A DNA stretch of 64,000 nt from Limimonas halophila (GCF_900100655.1 NZ_FNCE01000002.1:476937-540936), one strand, 5' to 3'. Shown: positions 53,549 through 63,134, counted from the stretch's first letter. Made by a program: numbers and translations. Notes: a model not told the origin generated them from the letters alone.

Positions 53549-54247
53549 TTACGGGCGCGGCAGGTCCGACGATTGGCCGGTGACGGTCGCCGGCGGCTGG
53601 TTGATGCCGTTGTGCAGCGCCCAGATCGCCGCCTGCGTGCGGTTCTGCACGTTGATCTTGCGCAGGATGCTCTTGAGGTGAACCTTCACCGTGGCCTCGG
53701 TTACCCGCAGGTTGTTGGCGATCGCCTTGTTCGAGTGTCCGTTGACGAGGCACGCGAGGATCTCGCGCTCGCGCTCGGACAGGCGCGAATAGCCCGAACG
53801 GTCGTTGATCGCGGCCGAGAAGGGGTGCTGGTTGTCCATCACCATCGTGAGCAGTTCCGGCGGGAACACCCGCTCGCCCAGGCGGATCACGTCGAAGCAT
53901 TCCAGCAACGCGGGACTGGTGATGTCCTTGAGCAGACACCCGTCCACGCCGGCACGGAAGCACTCGAGCAATTCCGCCGCCTTATCGCGCCCGGCCAGCA
54001 CCACGATACGCGCGTCGCCCGCGTGCTGACGCACCGCGTCGACGCTGGCGGAGACGTCGCCGTTGAGGACGTCCACGTCCACGACCACGAGTTCTGGCCG
54101 ATCGCTGGTTTCGGCCAGCGCGTTGGTGAGGCCGCTCAGGTTGTCCGCCTCGCCGGCCAACTCGAACTTGCTGCCGTCGAGGATGCGCCGGATCCCGTCA
54201 CGCCACAGGCGGTTGGCATCCGCCACGAAAATCTTGCCTTCCATCAC
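53549..54247 (-). CDS. NarL/LuxR-type response regulator with atypical receiver
   Basis: A 232-residue DNA-binding regulator. The receiver (about 1-125) keeps the phosphorylatable Asp57 (VVVDVD) and Lys107 (LLKD), but the acidic pair is Asp10-Ala11 instead of two acids, and the switch Thr/Ser is Ala85. The C-terminal LuxR helix-turn-helix is canonical: LSEREREILACLVNGHSNKA then ATVKVHLKSILRKI. No sensor kinase is adjacent. It is divergent from the betaine importer operon across 562 bases, so it may control it; that is inference. In-frame second ATG at 54244 is also possible. Confidence 0.86.
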   Translation of the reverse strand: MMEGKIFVADANRLWRDGIRRILDGSKFELAGEADNLSGLTNALAETSDRPELVVVDVDVLNGDVSASVDAVRQHAGDARIVVLAGRDKAAELLECFRAGVDGCLLKDITSPALLECFDVIRLGERVFPPELLTMVMDNQHPFSAAINDRSGYSRLSEREREILACLVNGHSNKAIANNLRVTEATVKVHLKSILRKINVQNRTQAAIWALHNGINQPPATVTGQSSDLPRP

Positions 54248-54809
54248 AACACCCCCAGCGTGTTTGATTCCGAGCGGGGTCCGGCCATCGACGGTCCACC
54301 CGGAGAGCCATCGAACGTGTCCCGTGACGCTTTCGGTCCGCCCACTTCCCCGCTCGTTGCGCCCGTTTTGATCTGAACCCGAAGGGTACCACGCCAGACC
54401 CCCGGCTTGCGAGTCACAAAAACGCCTGAAGACGTTTTTTCTCGAAAACAGGGCAATGACTTTCCGGCGCGTGGTTCACTGGCGCGGCGGGGCGCCGCCG
54501 CCGGCGCGCGGCTGCCATTGGCGCGACCCAAGCTCTACCGCCGATTCGCAAGGGGCTTGCGAGCTCGCGCGAGTGGCGTGGGCCGCCGGCAGTGTGCCGT
54601 GTACATGCCCGCGCCAGTACGCTACTGTTTTAAGCGGATCGCCTTGACAACTCCATGCTCCGGCGCCCAAAGGGAGTGCGGTTGTCCGTTCGGTCGACGG
54701 AGAGATGCAACGTATTACGTCCTCAAAACTGTCAGCCGGACAGGTTACGCGAGCAGACGCAATCTCGGAAGCCGACACAAAAAGGACAGGATAGGGGGCT
54801 CGTTCCTCG
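54248..54809. promoter_or_regulatory. Divergent control region of the regulator and betaine importer genes
   Basis: 562 bases without a gene. It holds the A/T-flanked dyad AAAAACG/CGTTTTT (54418-54439), GCGGCG/CGCCGC (54484-54498), the palindrome GCGAGCTCGC (54559-54568) and a perfect TTGACA at 54644-54649. No good -10 hexamer lies 16-18 bases after it, so the promoter is not resolved. A purine-rich stretch ending AGGGGG (about 54793-54798) serves as ribosome site for the importer ATPase. Confidence 0.45.
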
Positions 54810-56000
54810 ATGACGAATGACAAGGTCGTTTGTAGAGGCCTTTACAAAATTTTCGGCCCTCGCCCGGACCAAGCGTACGAGCTGGTCCAACAGGGGAAGT
54901 CGAAAAACGAAATCTTCAAGGAGACGGGGAACACCGTCGGTGTTCAGGACGCAAACTTCTCCGTGAAGGAAGGAGAGGTTTTCGTCGTGATGGGGTTGTC
55001 CGGCTCGGGCAAGTCCACCCTCGTCCGCATGCTCAACCGTCTGATCGACCCCACCTTCGGCAGCGTGGAGATCGACGGTGAAGACATCGCCCAGATGAGC
55101 AAGGACGACCTCATCCGGATACGCCGGAACAAGATGGCGATGGTCTTCCAGTCCTTCGCGCTGATGCCGCACCAGACCGTGATCGAAAACGCCTCGTTCG
55201 GCCTGGACGTCGCCGGTGTCGGCCGCGAAGAGCGCTTCGACAGGGCGCTGAAGGCGCTGGACGCCGTGGGGCTGAAGGCCAACGCCAACAGCTATCCCTC
55301 GGAGCTGTCCGGGGGCATGAAGCAGCGTGTCGGCCTCGCCCGCGCGCTGACCAACGATCCCACCGTGATGCTGATGGACGAGGCGTTCTCCGCCCTCGAC
55401 CCGTTGATCCGCACGGAGATGCAGGACGAGTTGTTGCGCCTGCAGCACGAGAGCCGGCGCACGGTCGTCTTCATCACCCACGACCTCGACGAGGCCATGC
55501 GCATCGGCGACCGCATCGCGGTGATGGAGGACGGGCGCATCGTCCAGATCGGCACGCCCGAGGAGATCGTCACCCAGCCCGCCGACGACTACGTCAGCGC
55601 CTTCTTCAAGGGCGTGGACGTCACCCAGGTGTTCTCGGCCGGCGACATCTGCCGCAACGACAGCATCTACGTCAGCGAGAACGCCGACGAGGCCGCCGGC
55701 ACGGTCCTGGAGACAGTTCGCACCAATGGCCAGGAAGCCGCGGTGGTCATCGACAAGCAGGGCTCGTTCCAGGGCCTGGCCACCCGCGACAGCCTGAACA
55801 AGGCGAGCAAGCAGTCGGGCACCATCAAGGACGCCTTCGTTCAGGACGCTTCCGCGATCGGGGCTGACGCAGCGCTCTCCGACGTGCTTCACCAGGTCGC
55901 CCAGTCCAGCCATCCGGTGGCGGTTGCCGACGGCAACGGCAAGTACCTGGGCGCTGTCACGAAGGCTTCGCTGCTGCAGACACTGGATAGGACGGGCTGA
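54810..56000 (+). CDS. proV: Glycine betaine/proline-type ABC importer, ATPase subunit
   Basis: A 396-residue ABC ATPase of the osmoprotectant importer group. Walker A is VMGLSGSGKSTLVRML, signature LSGGMKQRVGLARAL, Walker B LMDEAFSALDP, and the His-loop lies in FITHDLDEAM. The C-terminal 120 residues form a CBS-pair region (after DYVSAFFKGVDVTQV) ending HPVAVADGNGKYLGAVTKASLL, which is known to sense ionic strength in related transporters. It begins MTNDKVVCRGLYKIFG, with the typical GxxxxxxxxFG start. First gene of proVWX. Confidence 0.95.
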   Translation: MTNDKVVCRGLYKIFGPRPDQAYELVQQGKSKNEIFKETGNTVGVQDANFSVKEGEVFVVMGLSGSGKSTLVRMLNRLIDPTFGSVEIDGEDIAQMSKDDLIRIRRNKMAMVFQSFALMPHQTVIENASFGLDVAGVGREERFDRALKALDAVGLKANANSYPSELSGGMKQRVGLARALTNDPTVMLMDEAFSALDPLIRTEMQDELLRLQHESRRTVVFITHDLDEAMRIGDRIAVMEDGRIVQIGTPEEIVTQPADDYVSAFFKGVDVTQVFSAGDICRNDSIYVSENADEAAGTVLETVRTNGQEAAVVIDKQGSFQGLATRDSLNKASKQSGTIKDAFVQDASAIGADAALSDVLHQVAQSSHPVAVADGNGKYLGAVTKASLLQTLDRTG

Positions 56001-56003
56001 GCC

Positions 56004-56945
56004 ATGGACCTCGGAATTCGAGAGTGGATCAAAATCGATGTCGGCGGCGCGATTGAATGGCTGGTGGAGCTGATCCAGCAGAACCTCGGGCCGCTGCTGG
56101 ACGCCATCCGCGCGGTGATCGGGTTTTTCGCCGAAGGACTAGAATACATCTTCCTGAACATTCCGCCGGTGATCCTCGCGATCCTGATCCTCCTGCTGGC
56201 GCTTTGGCGCGTCGGCTGGCGCTTCGGCATCTTCGTTGCCGTCGCGGTCGTCCTGATCTGGGGCATGAATCTTTGGACAGAGACGATGTCCACGATGGCG
56301 CTGGTCATCGCCTCCAGCTTGGTGGCGCTGCTCATCGGCTTCCCGACGGGCATCGCGATGGCCAAGAGCAACACGGTCGAAGCCATCATCCGCCCGATTC
56401 TGGACTTCATGCAGACCATGCCGCCCTTCGTGTACCTCATCCCGGCCGTCATCTTCTTTGGCCTGGGTAAGGTGCCGGGCGCGATCGCAACCGTCATCTT
56501 CGCCATGCCCCCGGCCGTTCGCCTGACGAATCTGGGCATCCGCCAGGTCAGCGCGGAGCACGTCGAAGCCGGCCTGGCGTTCGGGTGCACCGACCGTCAG
56601 CTGCTCTACAAGGTTCAGCTGCCCTTGGCGCTACCCAACATCATGCAGGGCGTGAACCAGACCATCATGCTGGCCCTGTCGATGGTGGTTATCGCCGCCA
56701 TGATCGGTGCCGGCGGCCTGGGACAGACGGTCGTCACGGGCATTCAGCGGATGAACACCGGCCTCGGTTTCGAAGGCGGCCTGGGCGTCGTCATCGTGGC
56801 CATTCTGCTTGACCGGTTGACGGAGAGCTTTGGCAAGGTCAGGCAGGGAGAAGGCCTGATCACCAAGGTCATGCGCCTTGCCCGCGGCGGTCAGCAGCGT
56901 GCCGCCGAGGAAGGCGAGACCGAGACGGGTCGCGCGGCTTCGTAA
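56004..56945 (+). CDS. proW: Glycine betaine/proline-type ABC importer, permease
   Basis: A 313-residue membrane permease. The N-terminal amphipathic part (IREWIKIDVGGAIEWLVELI) is followed by several membrane helices; the coupling (EAA-type) loop includes VEAGLAFGCTDRQLLYKVQLPLALPNIMQGV, next to the conserved GAGGLGQTVV. The C-terminus is a charged cytosolic tail. It starts three bases after the ATPase gene. Confidence 0.95.
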   Translation: MDLGIREWIKIDVGGAIEWLVELIQQNLGPLLDAIRAVIGFFAEGLEYIFLNIPPVILAILILLLALWRVGWRFGIFVAVAVVLIWGMNLWTETMSTMALVIASSLVALLIGFPTGIAMAKSNTVEAIIRPILDFMQTMPPFVYLIPAVIFFGLGKVPGAIATVIFAMPPAVRLTNLGIRQVSAEHVEAGLAFGCTDRQLLYKVQLPLALPNIMQGVNQTIMLALSMVVIAAMIGAGGLGQTVVTGIQRMNTGLGFEGGLGVVIVAILLDRLTESFGKVRQGEGLITKVMRLARGGQQRAAEEGETETGRAAS

Positions 56946-57054
56946 ACGCAGCGGAAGTCGCGACGCGGGGGATCGGCGGGCTGGCCGCCGGTCCTGCCGC
57001 TTCCACAAGGGAGGCGGATAAAAAAGCCAAGAATGCGAACGAGGAGGACCCTCT

Positions 57055-57927
57055 ATGCTTAACACCGGAAAGAAGACGTTCGTTGCGGCCGTGACCGCCT
57101 TTGCCATGGCGGCGTCGCCGGCCGCTGCGAAAGTGAAGATCGGCTGGACCGCGTGGTCCGACGCTGAGTTCGTGACCAAGCTCGCCAAGCAGATTCTCGA
57201 GAACCGCGTGGACGAGGAAGTCGAGCTGGTTCAGACCGGTATCGCGCCGCAGTACCAGGGTGTGGCCAGTGGCGACATCGACGTCATGTTGATGTCCTGG
57301 CTGCCCAGCACCCACTCCGACTACATGAGCGACGTCGGCAACAAGGTCGTGAACCTGGGCATTCTGTACGGGCATTCGCGGCTCGGCTGGATCGTGCCGG
57401 ACTACGTCCCGAAGGACCAGCTGAATTCCATCGCCGATCTCAAGAGCGAGAAGATGGCGGACAAGCTGGACGGCACGATCACGGGCATCGATCCGGGTGC
57501 CGGTCTGACCCGGCTTTCCAAGAAGGCCATCGAGGAGTACGGCCTCAAGGATGTCGGCTTCAACCTGCAGACCTCCAGCGGTGCCGGTATGACGGCCGCC
57601 CTCAAGCGCGCTGTCGACAACGAGGAGTGGATCGTGGTCACCGGGTGGACGCCGCATTGGAAGTTCGGCCGCTGGGATCTTCGCTTCCTGAAGGACCCCA
57701 AGGGCAGCCTCGGCAGCTTCGAGCGCATCCACGCGATCGCGCGTGAGGGCTTCTATCAGGAGAACATCGACGCCGCGATGACCCTGGCCCGCATGAACCT
57801 GCCGCTTGAGGAGCTGCAGGCCGCGATGTTCGATGCCCAGGAAACCTCCTATGAGGAGGCCGTGGACAAGTACATCGAGAACCACCAGAAGCGCGTGGAC
57901 TACTGGGTCACGGGCGAGATCGAGTAA
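57055..57927 (+). CDS. proX: Glycine betaine/choline-type ABC importer, binding protein
   Basis: A 290-residue periplasmic substrate-binding protein. A signal peptide spans about 1-25 (ending ASPAAA, then KVKIGWTAW). Trp-rich segments expected of a quaternary-amine aromatic cage are present: GWTAWSDAEF near the N-terminus, SWLPSTHSDY, and VTGWTPHWKFGRW. Glycine betaine, choline or proline betaine are all possible ligands. It is 109 bases after proW and ends before a strong terminator, GAGGAGG lying just before the start. Confidence 0.93.
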   Translation: MLNTGKKTFVAAVTAFAMAASPAAAKVKIGWTAWSDAEFVTKLAKQILENRVDEEVELVQTGIAPQYQGVASGDIDVMLMSWLPSTHSDYMSDVGNKVVNLGILYGHSRLGWIVPDYVPKDQLNSIADLKSEKMADKLDGTITGIDPGAGLTRLSKKAIEEYGLKDVGFNLQTSSGAGMTAALKRAVDNEEWIVVTGWTPHWKFGRWDLRFLKDPKGSLGSFERIHAIAREGFYQENIDAAMTLARMNLPLEELQAAMFDAQETSYEEAVDKYIENHQKRVDYWVTGEIE

Positions 57928-57962
57928 CTGCGTCGCCACGCGACCGAGACCGGACGCAACCT

Positions 57963-57990
57963 GGGCCCGGCCGCAGTGCCGGGCCCTTTT
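57963..57990 (+). terminator. Intrinsic terminator after proX
   Basis: GGGCCCGGC (57963-57971) pairs with GCCGGGCCC (57978-57986) over a 6-base loop, followed directly by TTTT. It closes the betaine importer operon. Confidence 0.9.
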
Positions 57991-58108
57991 CATTTCGGCA
58001 TGCGAACGCCATGATCCGTATGTCGTTCTGGGCGGCACCGCGCCCTTTACGTGGCGTTAATGGCCGGCGCGCCACGCTCTGAACGGGTCGCAACGGGATT
58101 CGAAGCGG

Positions 58109-58597
58109 ATGGACACCACCGTGGCTGAGACCGACACCGAAGACACGCCCATCCTGCGCGTGATCGCCGAGACGGAACGCCCCGTCGAGGTCGGCGATTT
58201 GGTCATGGATCCGCAGGGGCTACTCCAGCATCGCTCCGACGCGAACCCCGTCACGCTGACCTTCAGCTACCACGGCTACAGCTTCGTGGCGAACGTGCCC
58301 GCGGAACCCGAAACGCCACTGGTTCTGCGCGCGACGCTCGGCGCCATCCCCTATTCCGCTGAGAGTGTGTACTGCCGCCGGCTTGCCCGCACGGTCCTGG
58401 CCCAGGCACGCCTGAACCGGGGCCGCATGGTGCGCGACAACCACTCCCAGGTTCATCTCGAAATGTGGATGGAGCCGCCGCGGCCGCGGACCCCGGCGAA
58501 CGTGGTTTCCACAATCGTTGCACTGCTGCTGGACGCGCGGCCCTATCTGGATCTCCTGGGCCCGACGCTTCAGCGATCCTCGGCGCCGCTGACGTAA
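58109..58597 (+). CDS. Unrecognised 162-residue protein
   Basis: A 162-residue soluble protein I do not recognise. The N-terminus is acidic (MDTTVAETDTEDTPIL), then beta-rich stretches (VTLTFSYHGYSFVANVPAEPE) and a helical section with CRRLARTVLAQARLNRGRM; it ends in ARPYLDLLGPTLQRS. There is no signal peptide or membrane helix. It stands alone between the betaine operon and the convergent LysM gene (8-base gap), with 181 bases upstream holding a terminator. The codon use fits the neighbours, so it is probably real. Confidence 0.65.
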   Translation: MDTTVAETDTEDTPILRVIAETERPVEVGDLVMDPQGLLQHRSDANPVTLTFSYHGYSFVANVPAEPETPLVLRATLGAIPYSAESVYCRRLARTVLAQARLNRGRMVRDNHSQVHLEMWMEPPRPRTPANVVSTIVALLLDARPYLDLLGPTLQRSSAPLT

Positions 58598-58605
58598 CGC
58601 CGGGC

Positions 58606-60531
58606 TTACCCGTCCCGCTGCGGCAGCATGAAAACTTGGCCTGGATAGATCAGGTCCGGGTCCTCGATCTGGCCAGCATTGGCCTGATAGATCACATGGT
58701 ACCGGTTGCCAACGCCGTAGGTGCGTTCGGCAATCGACCACAGATTGTTGCCTGGCTGAATCACGACAAAATCGGAATCGGCGCGCGCTCCCACCAGCGG
58801 CTGGCTGGAAAAGGGCGTGGTTACGCTCGCAACCACACTGCCGTTGCTGTCGCGCTGCTCGATGCGCACCCGATGCATGCCGGGTTCGAGCGTATCAGCG
58901 GGAATGATCCGCCAACGGCCGTCAGCGCCGACTCGCGCCCGGCCCATGGTACGCTCATCCACGATCAGCACCACGAGATCGCCCGGTGTGGCGCGACCGC
59001 GCACGTCGATGTGGCCGCTGACGGTGTAGCGGATGGTCCCGAGGCGCAGTGTACCGCCCTGATCCCCGATACCCCCGGCGCGTTGCTGAAGCAGCTCGAC
59101 GCGGCCCTCGCCCTTCCGCGGAACCTGGATTGCCGTGAGCTTCTGCGCCGGACCGCCCTGCTCCGCGCCGCCATCGTCGCGCGCCTCGGGGACGGCGACC
59201 ATGACGGCGTTCGGCGATACGCGCGTGTCGCCCCTCTCAGCCTCGGCGCGCAGCGTCAGCCGCCGCTTGCCCCCGTCCAAACCGGCCGGGGGGATGGCGA
59301 CGAACTCACCGTTGCTATTGGCGCGCGTTCGAGCCACGGGTTCGTCCTTGTCCATCAAGGTAACGCGGCTGTGCGGTGGCGCGCGGCCGGCGACAACGGC
59401 ATCGCCCTCGGGATCGACGCGAACGATGTCGAAGCTGGGCGCCTGACTGTCCTTGTCCGCGCCGTCGTTCGCCGTCGCGGCTGTCTTGCTCTCATCCCTG
59501 CGGGACGCCGATCGCGGTCGGGCTTCAACCCGGATCTCGGGCTTCTCGGGCGCCACTGCTGCAGTGTCCGCACCTGCGCGTGCCGACGCAGGACCGGTCG
59601 GCGTCGGCAGCCAATCCGGCGGGTTGACAGCCGGTGAGCTCCCGGCAGCCAGCCGGTCACGAGATCGCGCGTCCCTCGCCGGTATGGCCGGCGGGGCAAC
59701 CGCAGCGGCCGGCGTCTCGCGGGCGCCGGTCTGCGTGCGCCCGATGGCCGGCTTCACAACCCGCGGCGCGTCGGCGGTGTCACCATCGCCGCGCGCCCCG
59801 GCTGTCGGCCGATCCGGCTTGCCCGCGACGGGCCGCGGGGCATCACCCCCCGCGTCGGCCGCCGTAGGGTCCGCGGTGGTGGCGGTGCCATCCGGCGCCA
59901 CCGCATCCGTCGGCGCCACGGCCGCCTTGTCGTCGGCTGTGGCCGTGCTTTCATTGGCCGACACGGCCTTTTCGGTTCGGCCTGCGGAGATCGTGCCGTC
60001 ACGGTCGGGCGCCCTCGCATCCAGCGCAATCGTGGGCTTGGCCGGCTTCGCGGGCTCGGCCGAGATTGCGCCGGGCTGAGCGTCACGGGCCGGCGCCGTG
60101 GCCGCCCGCTCTTCCGCTGGCGCGCCGGTTTCGCTGCCGAGTGCCGGTTCGTCGGGACGCTCGCCGGCCCCCGGGGCGTCCCGATCCCGCCCCGCCGCAT
60201 TGAGCGCGATCGCCGGCGCCTGTGGTTTCACGGCCTGGGCCGTTTCGCGTGTCGCCCCGGTATCCGCGGCCGGAGCGTCCTGACGGTCGCTATCCGCAGT
60301 GTCTTGTGCCGCGGTGTCTTTCTCTTGCGAAGCGTCATCTTGCGGCGCAGCATCCGCGCCGGTGCTCTCCGAGCCGCGGTCGCCGGCCTCGGCCGTCGAC
60401 GCCGGGGTGGAGCCGGTGGCCGTGTCACGGCTTTCGAAGAAGCCGAGGCGGTGAACCACACCGGCTGCGACCGCAAGGACAATCGCGCCGAGGATCCCGG
60501 TGATGACATACGGGCGGATGGTGTGGCGCAT
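58606..60531 (-). CDS. Membrane-anchored LysM domain protein with long disordered spacer
   Basis: A 641-residue protein. An N-terminal helix (ITGILGAIVLAVAAGVVHRLGFF, about 10-32) anchors it; residues 35-370 are low complexity, rich in Ala, Asp, Thr and Pro, with a partly repeated unit (PAIALNAAGRDRDAPG at 106-121 and PTIALDARAPDRDGTI at 166-181). A beta-rich, Ig-like stretch follows (about 370-560), and a C-terminal LysM peptidoglycan-binding domain ends the protein (FVVIQPGNNLWSIAERTYG to YPGQVFMLPQ). It is probably inner-membrane-anchored and reaches the cell wall. Tail-to-tail with the preceding unrecognised gene. Confidence 0.88.
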   Translation of the reverse strand: MRHTIRPYVITGILGAIVLAVAAGVVHRLGFFESRDTATGSTPASTAEAGDRGSESTGADAAPQDDASQEKDTAAQDTADSDRQDAPAADTGATRETAQAVKPQAPAIALNAAGRDRDAPGAGERPDEPALGSETGAPAEERAATAPARDAQPGAISAEPAKPAKPTIALDARAPDRDGTISAGRTEKAVSANESTATADDKAAVAPTDAVAPDGTATTADPTAADAGGDAPRPVAGKPDRPTAGARGDGDTADAPRVVKPAIGRTQTGARETPAAAVAPPAIPARDARSRDRLAAGSSPAVNPPDWLPTPTGPASARAGADTAAVAPEKPEIRVEARPRSASRRDESKTAATANDGADKDSQAPSFDIVRVDPEGDAVVAGRAPPHSRVTLMDKDEPVARTRANSNGEFVAIPPAGLDGGKRRLTLRAEAERGDTRVSPNAVMVAVPEARDDGGAEQGGPAQKLTAIQVPRKGEGRVELLQQRAGGIGDQGGTLRLGTIRYTVSGHIDVRGRATPGDLVVLIVDERTMGRARVGADGRWRIIPADTLEPGMHRVRIEQRDSNGSVVASVTTPFSSQPLVGARADSDFVVIQPGNNLWSIAERTYGVGNRYHVIYQANAGQIEDPDLIYPGQVFMLPQRDG

Positions 60532-60634
60532 CGGCTGGGTCCATCCCGTTCTGGACAGGTCGTGACGGTGTCGCCATCACGTCGCACGAGTATAGCAACC
60601 GAGATGTGGTATATCAGTTAACGGGTGTCGAGGC

Positions 60635-61234
60635 ATGACCCAAGGCGACGCGTCGTCATGCAGCAGTATCTGTGTGTATTGCGGCTCACAGGCCGGGCTG
60701 GCGGCTGACCACCTCGAAACCGCACGTGCCCTCGGCCGGGCTTGCGCCGCGAACGGCATTCGCGTCGTCTTCGGGGGCGGCAGCATCGGGCTCATGGGCG
60801 CGCTGGCCGAAGCCTCCCGCGCGGCCGGCGGCGCGGTGACCGGGATCATCCCCGACCACCTGCGTGCCCGCGAGCTGGCGGACGAGGCCGTCGACGACCT
60901 GGTGGTCGTGGACTCGATGCACGAGCGCAAGCGGCTCATGGCCGAACGCGCCGACGGCTTTTGCGTCTTGCCGGGCGGGATCGGCACCCTGGACGAGACG
61001 ATCGAGATCCTGACGTGGAAGCAGCTCGGCCTTCACACCAAGCCGGTGGTGCTGTTGGACAACGGCCGCTTCTGGGACCCGCTGATGCAGCTCTTCGCGC
61101 ACCAGCGCGCGGCCGGCTTTCTTGGCGAGACCGAACCGAACCTGTTCCAGCGCGCCGGCAGCGTCGACGAGGCCATGGGCATCTTGACGCACACACCGCG
61201 CGCCACCGCGGCAACCGGGCTCGACCGCGCCTGA
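60635..61234 (+). CDS. LOG-family (TIGR00730) nucleotide phosphoribohydrolase
   Basis: A 199-residue Rossmann-fold protein of the lonely-guy type, which hydrolyses nucleoside 5'-monophosphates (in plants, cytokinin ribotides). [16 protein letters not shown] binds nucleotide, [16 protein letters not shown] and [20 protein letters not shown] are the family signatures. Bacterial relatives are often annotated as lysine-decarboxylase-like, which is a historical misnaming. About 103 bases separate it from the divergent LysM gene. Confidence 0.92.
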   Translation: MTQGDASSCSSICVYCGSQAGLAADHLETARALGRACAANGIRVVFGGGSIGLMGALAEASRAAGGAVTGIIPDHLRARELADEAVDDLVVVDSMHERKRLMAERADGFCVLPGGIGTLDETIEILTWKQLGLHTKPVVLLDNGRFWDPLMQLFAHQRAAGFLGETEPNLFQRAGSVDEAMGILTHTPRATAATGLDRA

Positions 61235-61394
61235 CCCGGCTTTTTGCCGTGGTATTATCCGGCCGGGCGCATTGCTATCGTGGCCGCGCGCCGCGAGCAC
61301 GGCCAAACCAACCTCGACGCCGCGGCAGCGGGCGCTCACCGCGCGACGCCGCGCCGGCGGCAGACATCACACGGCGGCAGCAGGGGGATTGCTG

Positions 61395-62630
61395 ATGGCG
61401 AAGATCAAGGTCGCCAACCCCATCGTCGACATCGATGGGGATGAGATGACCCGGGTGATGTGGTCCTGGATCAAGGATCGCTTCATTCACCCCTATCTGG
61501 ATGTGAACCTGCAGTACTACGACCTGGGCATCGAGAACCGCGACGCCACGAACGACCGCGTGACGGCCGACTGCGCGCACGCGATCCGGCGCTATGGCGT
61601 GGGCGTGAAGTGCGCCACGATCACGCCGGACGAGGCGCGCGTGAAGGAATACGGCCTGAAGAAGATGTGGCGCTCGCCCAACGGCACGATCCGCAACGTG
61701 CTGGGCGGAACCGTCTTTCGTGAGCCCATCATCTGCGAGAACGTCCCGCGCTACGTGACCAACTGGACGAAGCCGTTCGTCATCGGCCGCCACGCCCACG
61801 GCGACCAGTACAAGGCCTGCGACATCCAGATCTCGCAGCCCGGGCGTCTGAAGATGCGCTTCGAGCCCGCCGACGGGAGCCATCCCCAGGAATACACCGT
61901 GCATGAGTTCACGGACACCGGCGTCGCCATGGGGATGTACAACCTGGACGAGTCCATCCGCGACTTCGCGCGCGCCTGTCTGAACTATGGGCTGCAGCGC
62001 GGCTGGCCGGTGTACTTCTCCACCAAGAACACCATTCTGCAGACCTACGACGGCCGGTTCCGGGAGATCTTCGAAGAGGTCTACGAGAACGAGTTCCGCA
62101 AGAGCTTCGAAAAGGCCGGCATCTTCTACGAGCACCGCCTGATCGACGACATGGTCGCCGCCGCGATGCGCTGGCACGGCGAATTCGTCTGGGCCTGCAA
62201 GAACTACGACGGCGACGTGCAGTCGGACGCCGTGGCCCAGGGCTTCGGCTCGCTGGGGCTGATGAGCTCGGTTCTCATGACGGCCAGCGGCAACATCGTC
62301 GAAACCGAGGCGGCGCACGGCACGGTGACGCGGCACTACCGCCAGCACCAGCAAGGCAAGGAAACCTCGACGAACCCGATCGCGTCGATCTTCGCCTGGA
62401 CGCGCGGGCTGAAGTTCCGCGGCGAGATGGACGGCACGCCCGAGGTCGGCCGCTATGCCGAAGCGCTGGAGCGGGCCTGTGTCCGCACCGTCGAGAACGG
62501 CGAGATGACGAAGGATCTCGCCATGCTCGCCGGTGAGAACCAGGCTTGGCTGACGACGCGCGAGTTCCTCGACGCCGTCGAGCGCACCCTACAGCAGGAA
62601 CTCAACGCGCCCGCCGAGAGTGGCTCCTGA
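61395..62630 (+). CDS. icd: NADP-dependent isocitrate dehydrogenase
   Basis: A 411-residue enzyme converting isocitrate to 2-oxoglutarate. The N-terminus [20 protein letters not shown] is that of the homodimeric eukaryotic-like NADP type, not the E. coli type. The active-site segments [16 protein letters not shown] and [22 protein letters not shown], and the cofactor segment [17 protein letters not shown], are intact. An ATG at 61395 with GGGGG upstream is the start; the open frame to 61272 is not supported. A TATTAT at 61253-61258 lies in the 160-base leader but has no clear -35 partner. Confidence 0.96.
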   Translation: MAKIKVANPIVDIDGDEMTRVMWSWIKDRFIHPYLDVNLQYYDLGIENRDATNDRVTADCAHAIRRYGVGVKCATITPDEARVKEYGLKKMWRSPNGTIRNVLGGTVFREPIICENVPRYVTNWTKPFVIGRHAHGDQYKACDIQISQPGRLKMRFEPADGSHPQEYTVHEFTDTGVAMGMYNLDESIRDFARACLNYGLQRGWPVYFSTKNTILQTYDGRFREIFEEVYENEFRKSFEKAGIFYEHRLIDDMVAAAMRWHGEFVWACKNYDGDVQSDAVAQGFGSLGLMSSVLMTASGNIVETEAAHGTVTRHYRQHQQGKETSTNPIASIFAWTRGLKFRGEMDGTPEVGRYAEALERACVRTVENGEMTKDLAMLAGENQAWLTTREFLDAVERTLQQELNAPAESGS

Positions 62631-62677
62631 GGCCGTCCCATCGCGCCCCGCGGTCGCGGGCCAGATGGGCCACGGCC
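62631..62677 (+). terminator. Bulged hairpin after icd
   Basis: GGCCGT-CCCATC (62631-62642) pairs with GATGGG (62664-62669) and ACGGCC (62672-62677), with a two-base bulge; an inner CCCGC/GCGGG stem lies in the loop. No T-tract follows, so termination here may need Rho. Confidence 0.4.
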
Positions 62678-62718
62678 GCGGGGCCACGCCGGCACAGCCG
62701 AACCGCCGGACCGGTCCG

Positions 62719-62940
62719 TCAGGCGTCGTGTTGCTGCGGAACCGGCACAACCCCTTCGCACAGACTTTCCAGCACATCCGCGGCCGTCCGGCACGCTTCG
62801 GCCTGCTGCGGGGCCACGGCGTTCAATTCAGCCGCCAATTCGCGCAAGCGGCCCACGTGCTCGGCGAATGTCTGTTGCTCGGGGGTTTGCAGAAACAACC
62901 CCTGGCTTTGTTCCATCGGCTCCCCGGCCACAGTCGGCAT
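62719..62940 (-). CDS. Unrecognised 73-residue protein
   Basis: A small soluble protein (73 residues from the ATG at 62940), Gln/Glu-rich and probably helical, with the segment TFAEHVGRLRELAAELNAVAPQQAEACRTAADVLESLCEG. An ATG at 62916 has GGGGAG three bases upstream, an unusually short gap. No family recognised. It lies between the convergent icd gene and the end of alaS and is read in the same direction as alaS. Real coding is likely but not certain. Confidence 0.5.
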   Translation of the reverse strand: MPTVAGEPMEQSQGLFLQTPEQQTFAEHVGRLRELAAELNAVAPQQAEACRTAADVLESLCEGVVPVPQQHDA

Positions 62941-63103
62941 AGCCTGCGACAAAACGTAGCACACGCCGCCCGGAAAGCTTAACACCACGCCGTGTGAGGG
63001 TTTTGTCCGAACGTTGTGACAACCCGGCCGTGTCCGATTTCCCGCCTTGACGATCGAGACGCCGGTCCACCGGGCGCATCGCCGCCAAGCCGGCGCGGAC
63101 GCG

Positions 63104-63134
63104 AAAAAGCCCGCGGCGCCGTAACGCCGCGGGC
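63104..63134 (-). terminator. Terminator of alaS
   Basis: GCCCGCGGCG (63109-63118) pairs with CGCCGCGGGC (63125-63134) around a 6-base loop; on the minus strand the stem is followed by TTTTT (complement of 63104-63108). A strong intrinsic terminator 44 bases after the alaS stop. Confidence 0.9.

Noticed and set aside
54644..54672. TTGACA as a sigma-70 promoter for the betaine operon
   Set aside because: The -35 hexamer is perfect but no acceptable -10 lies 16-18 bases downstream, so a promoter call is not justified.
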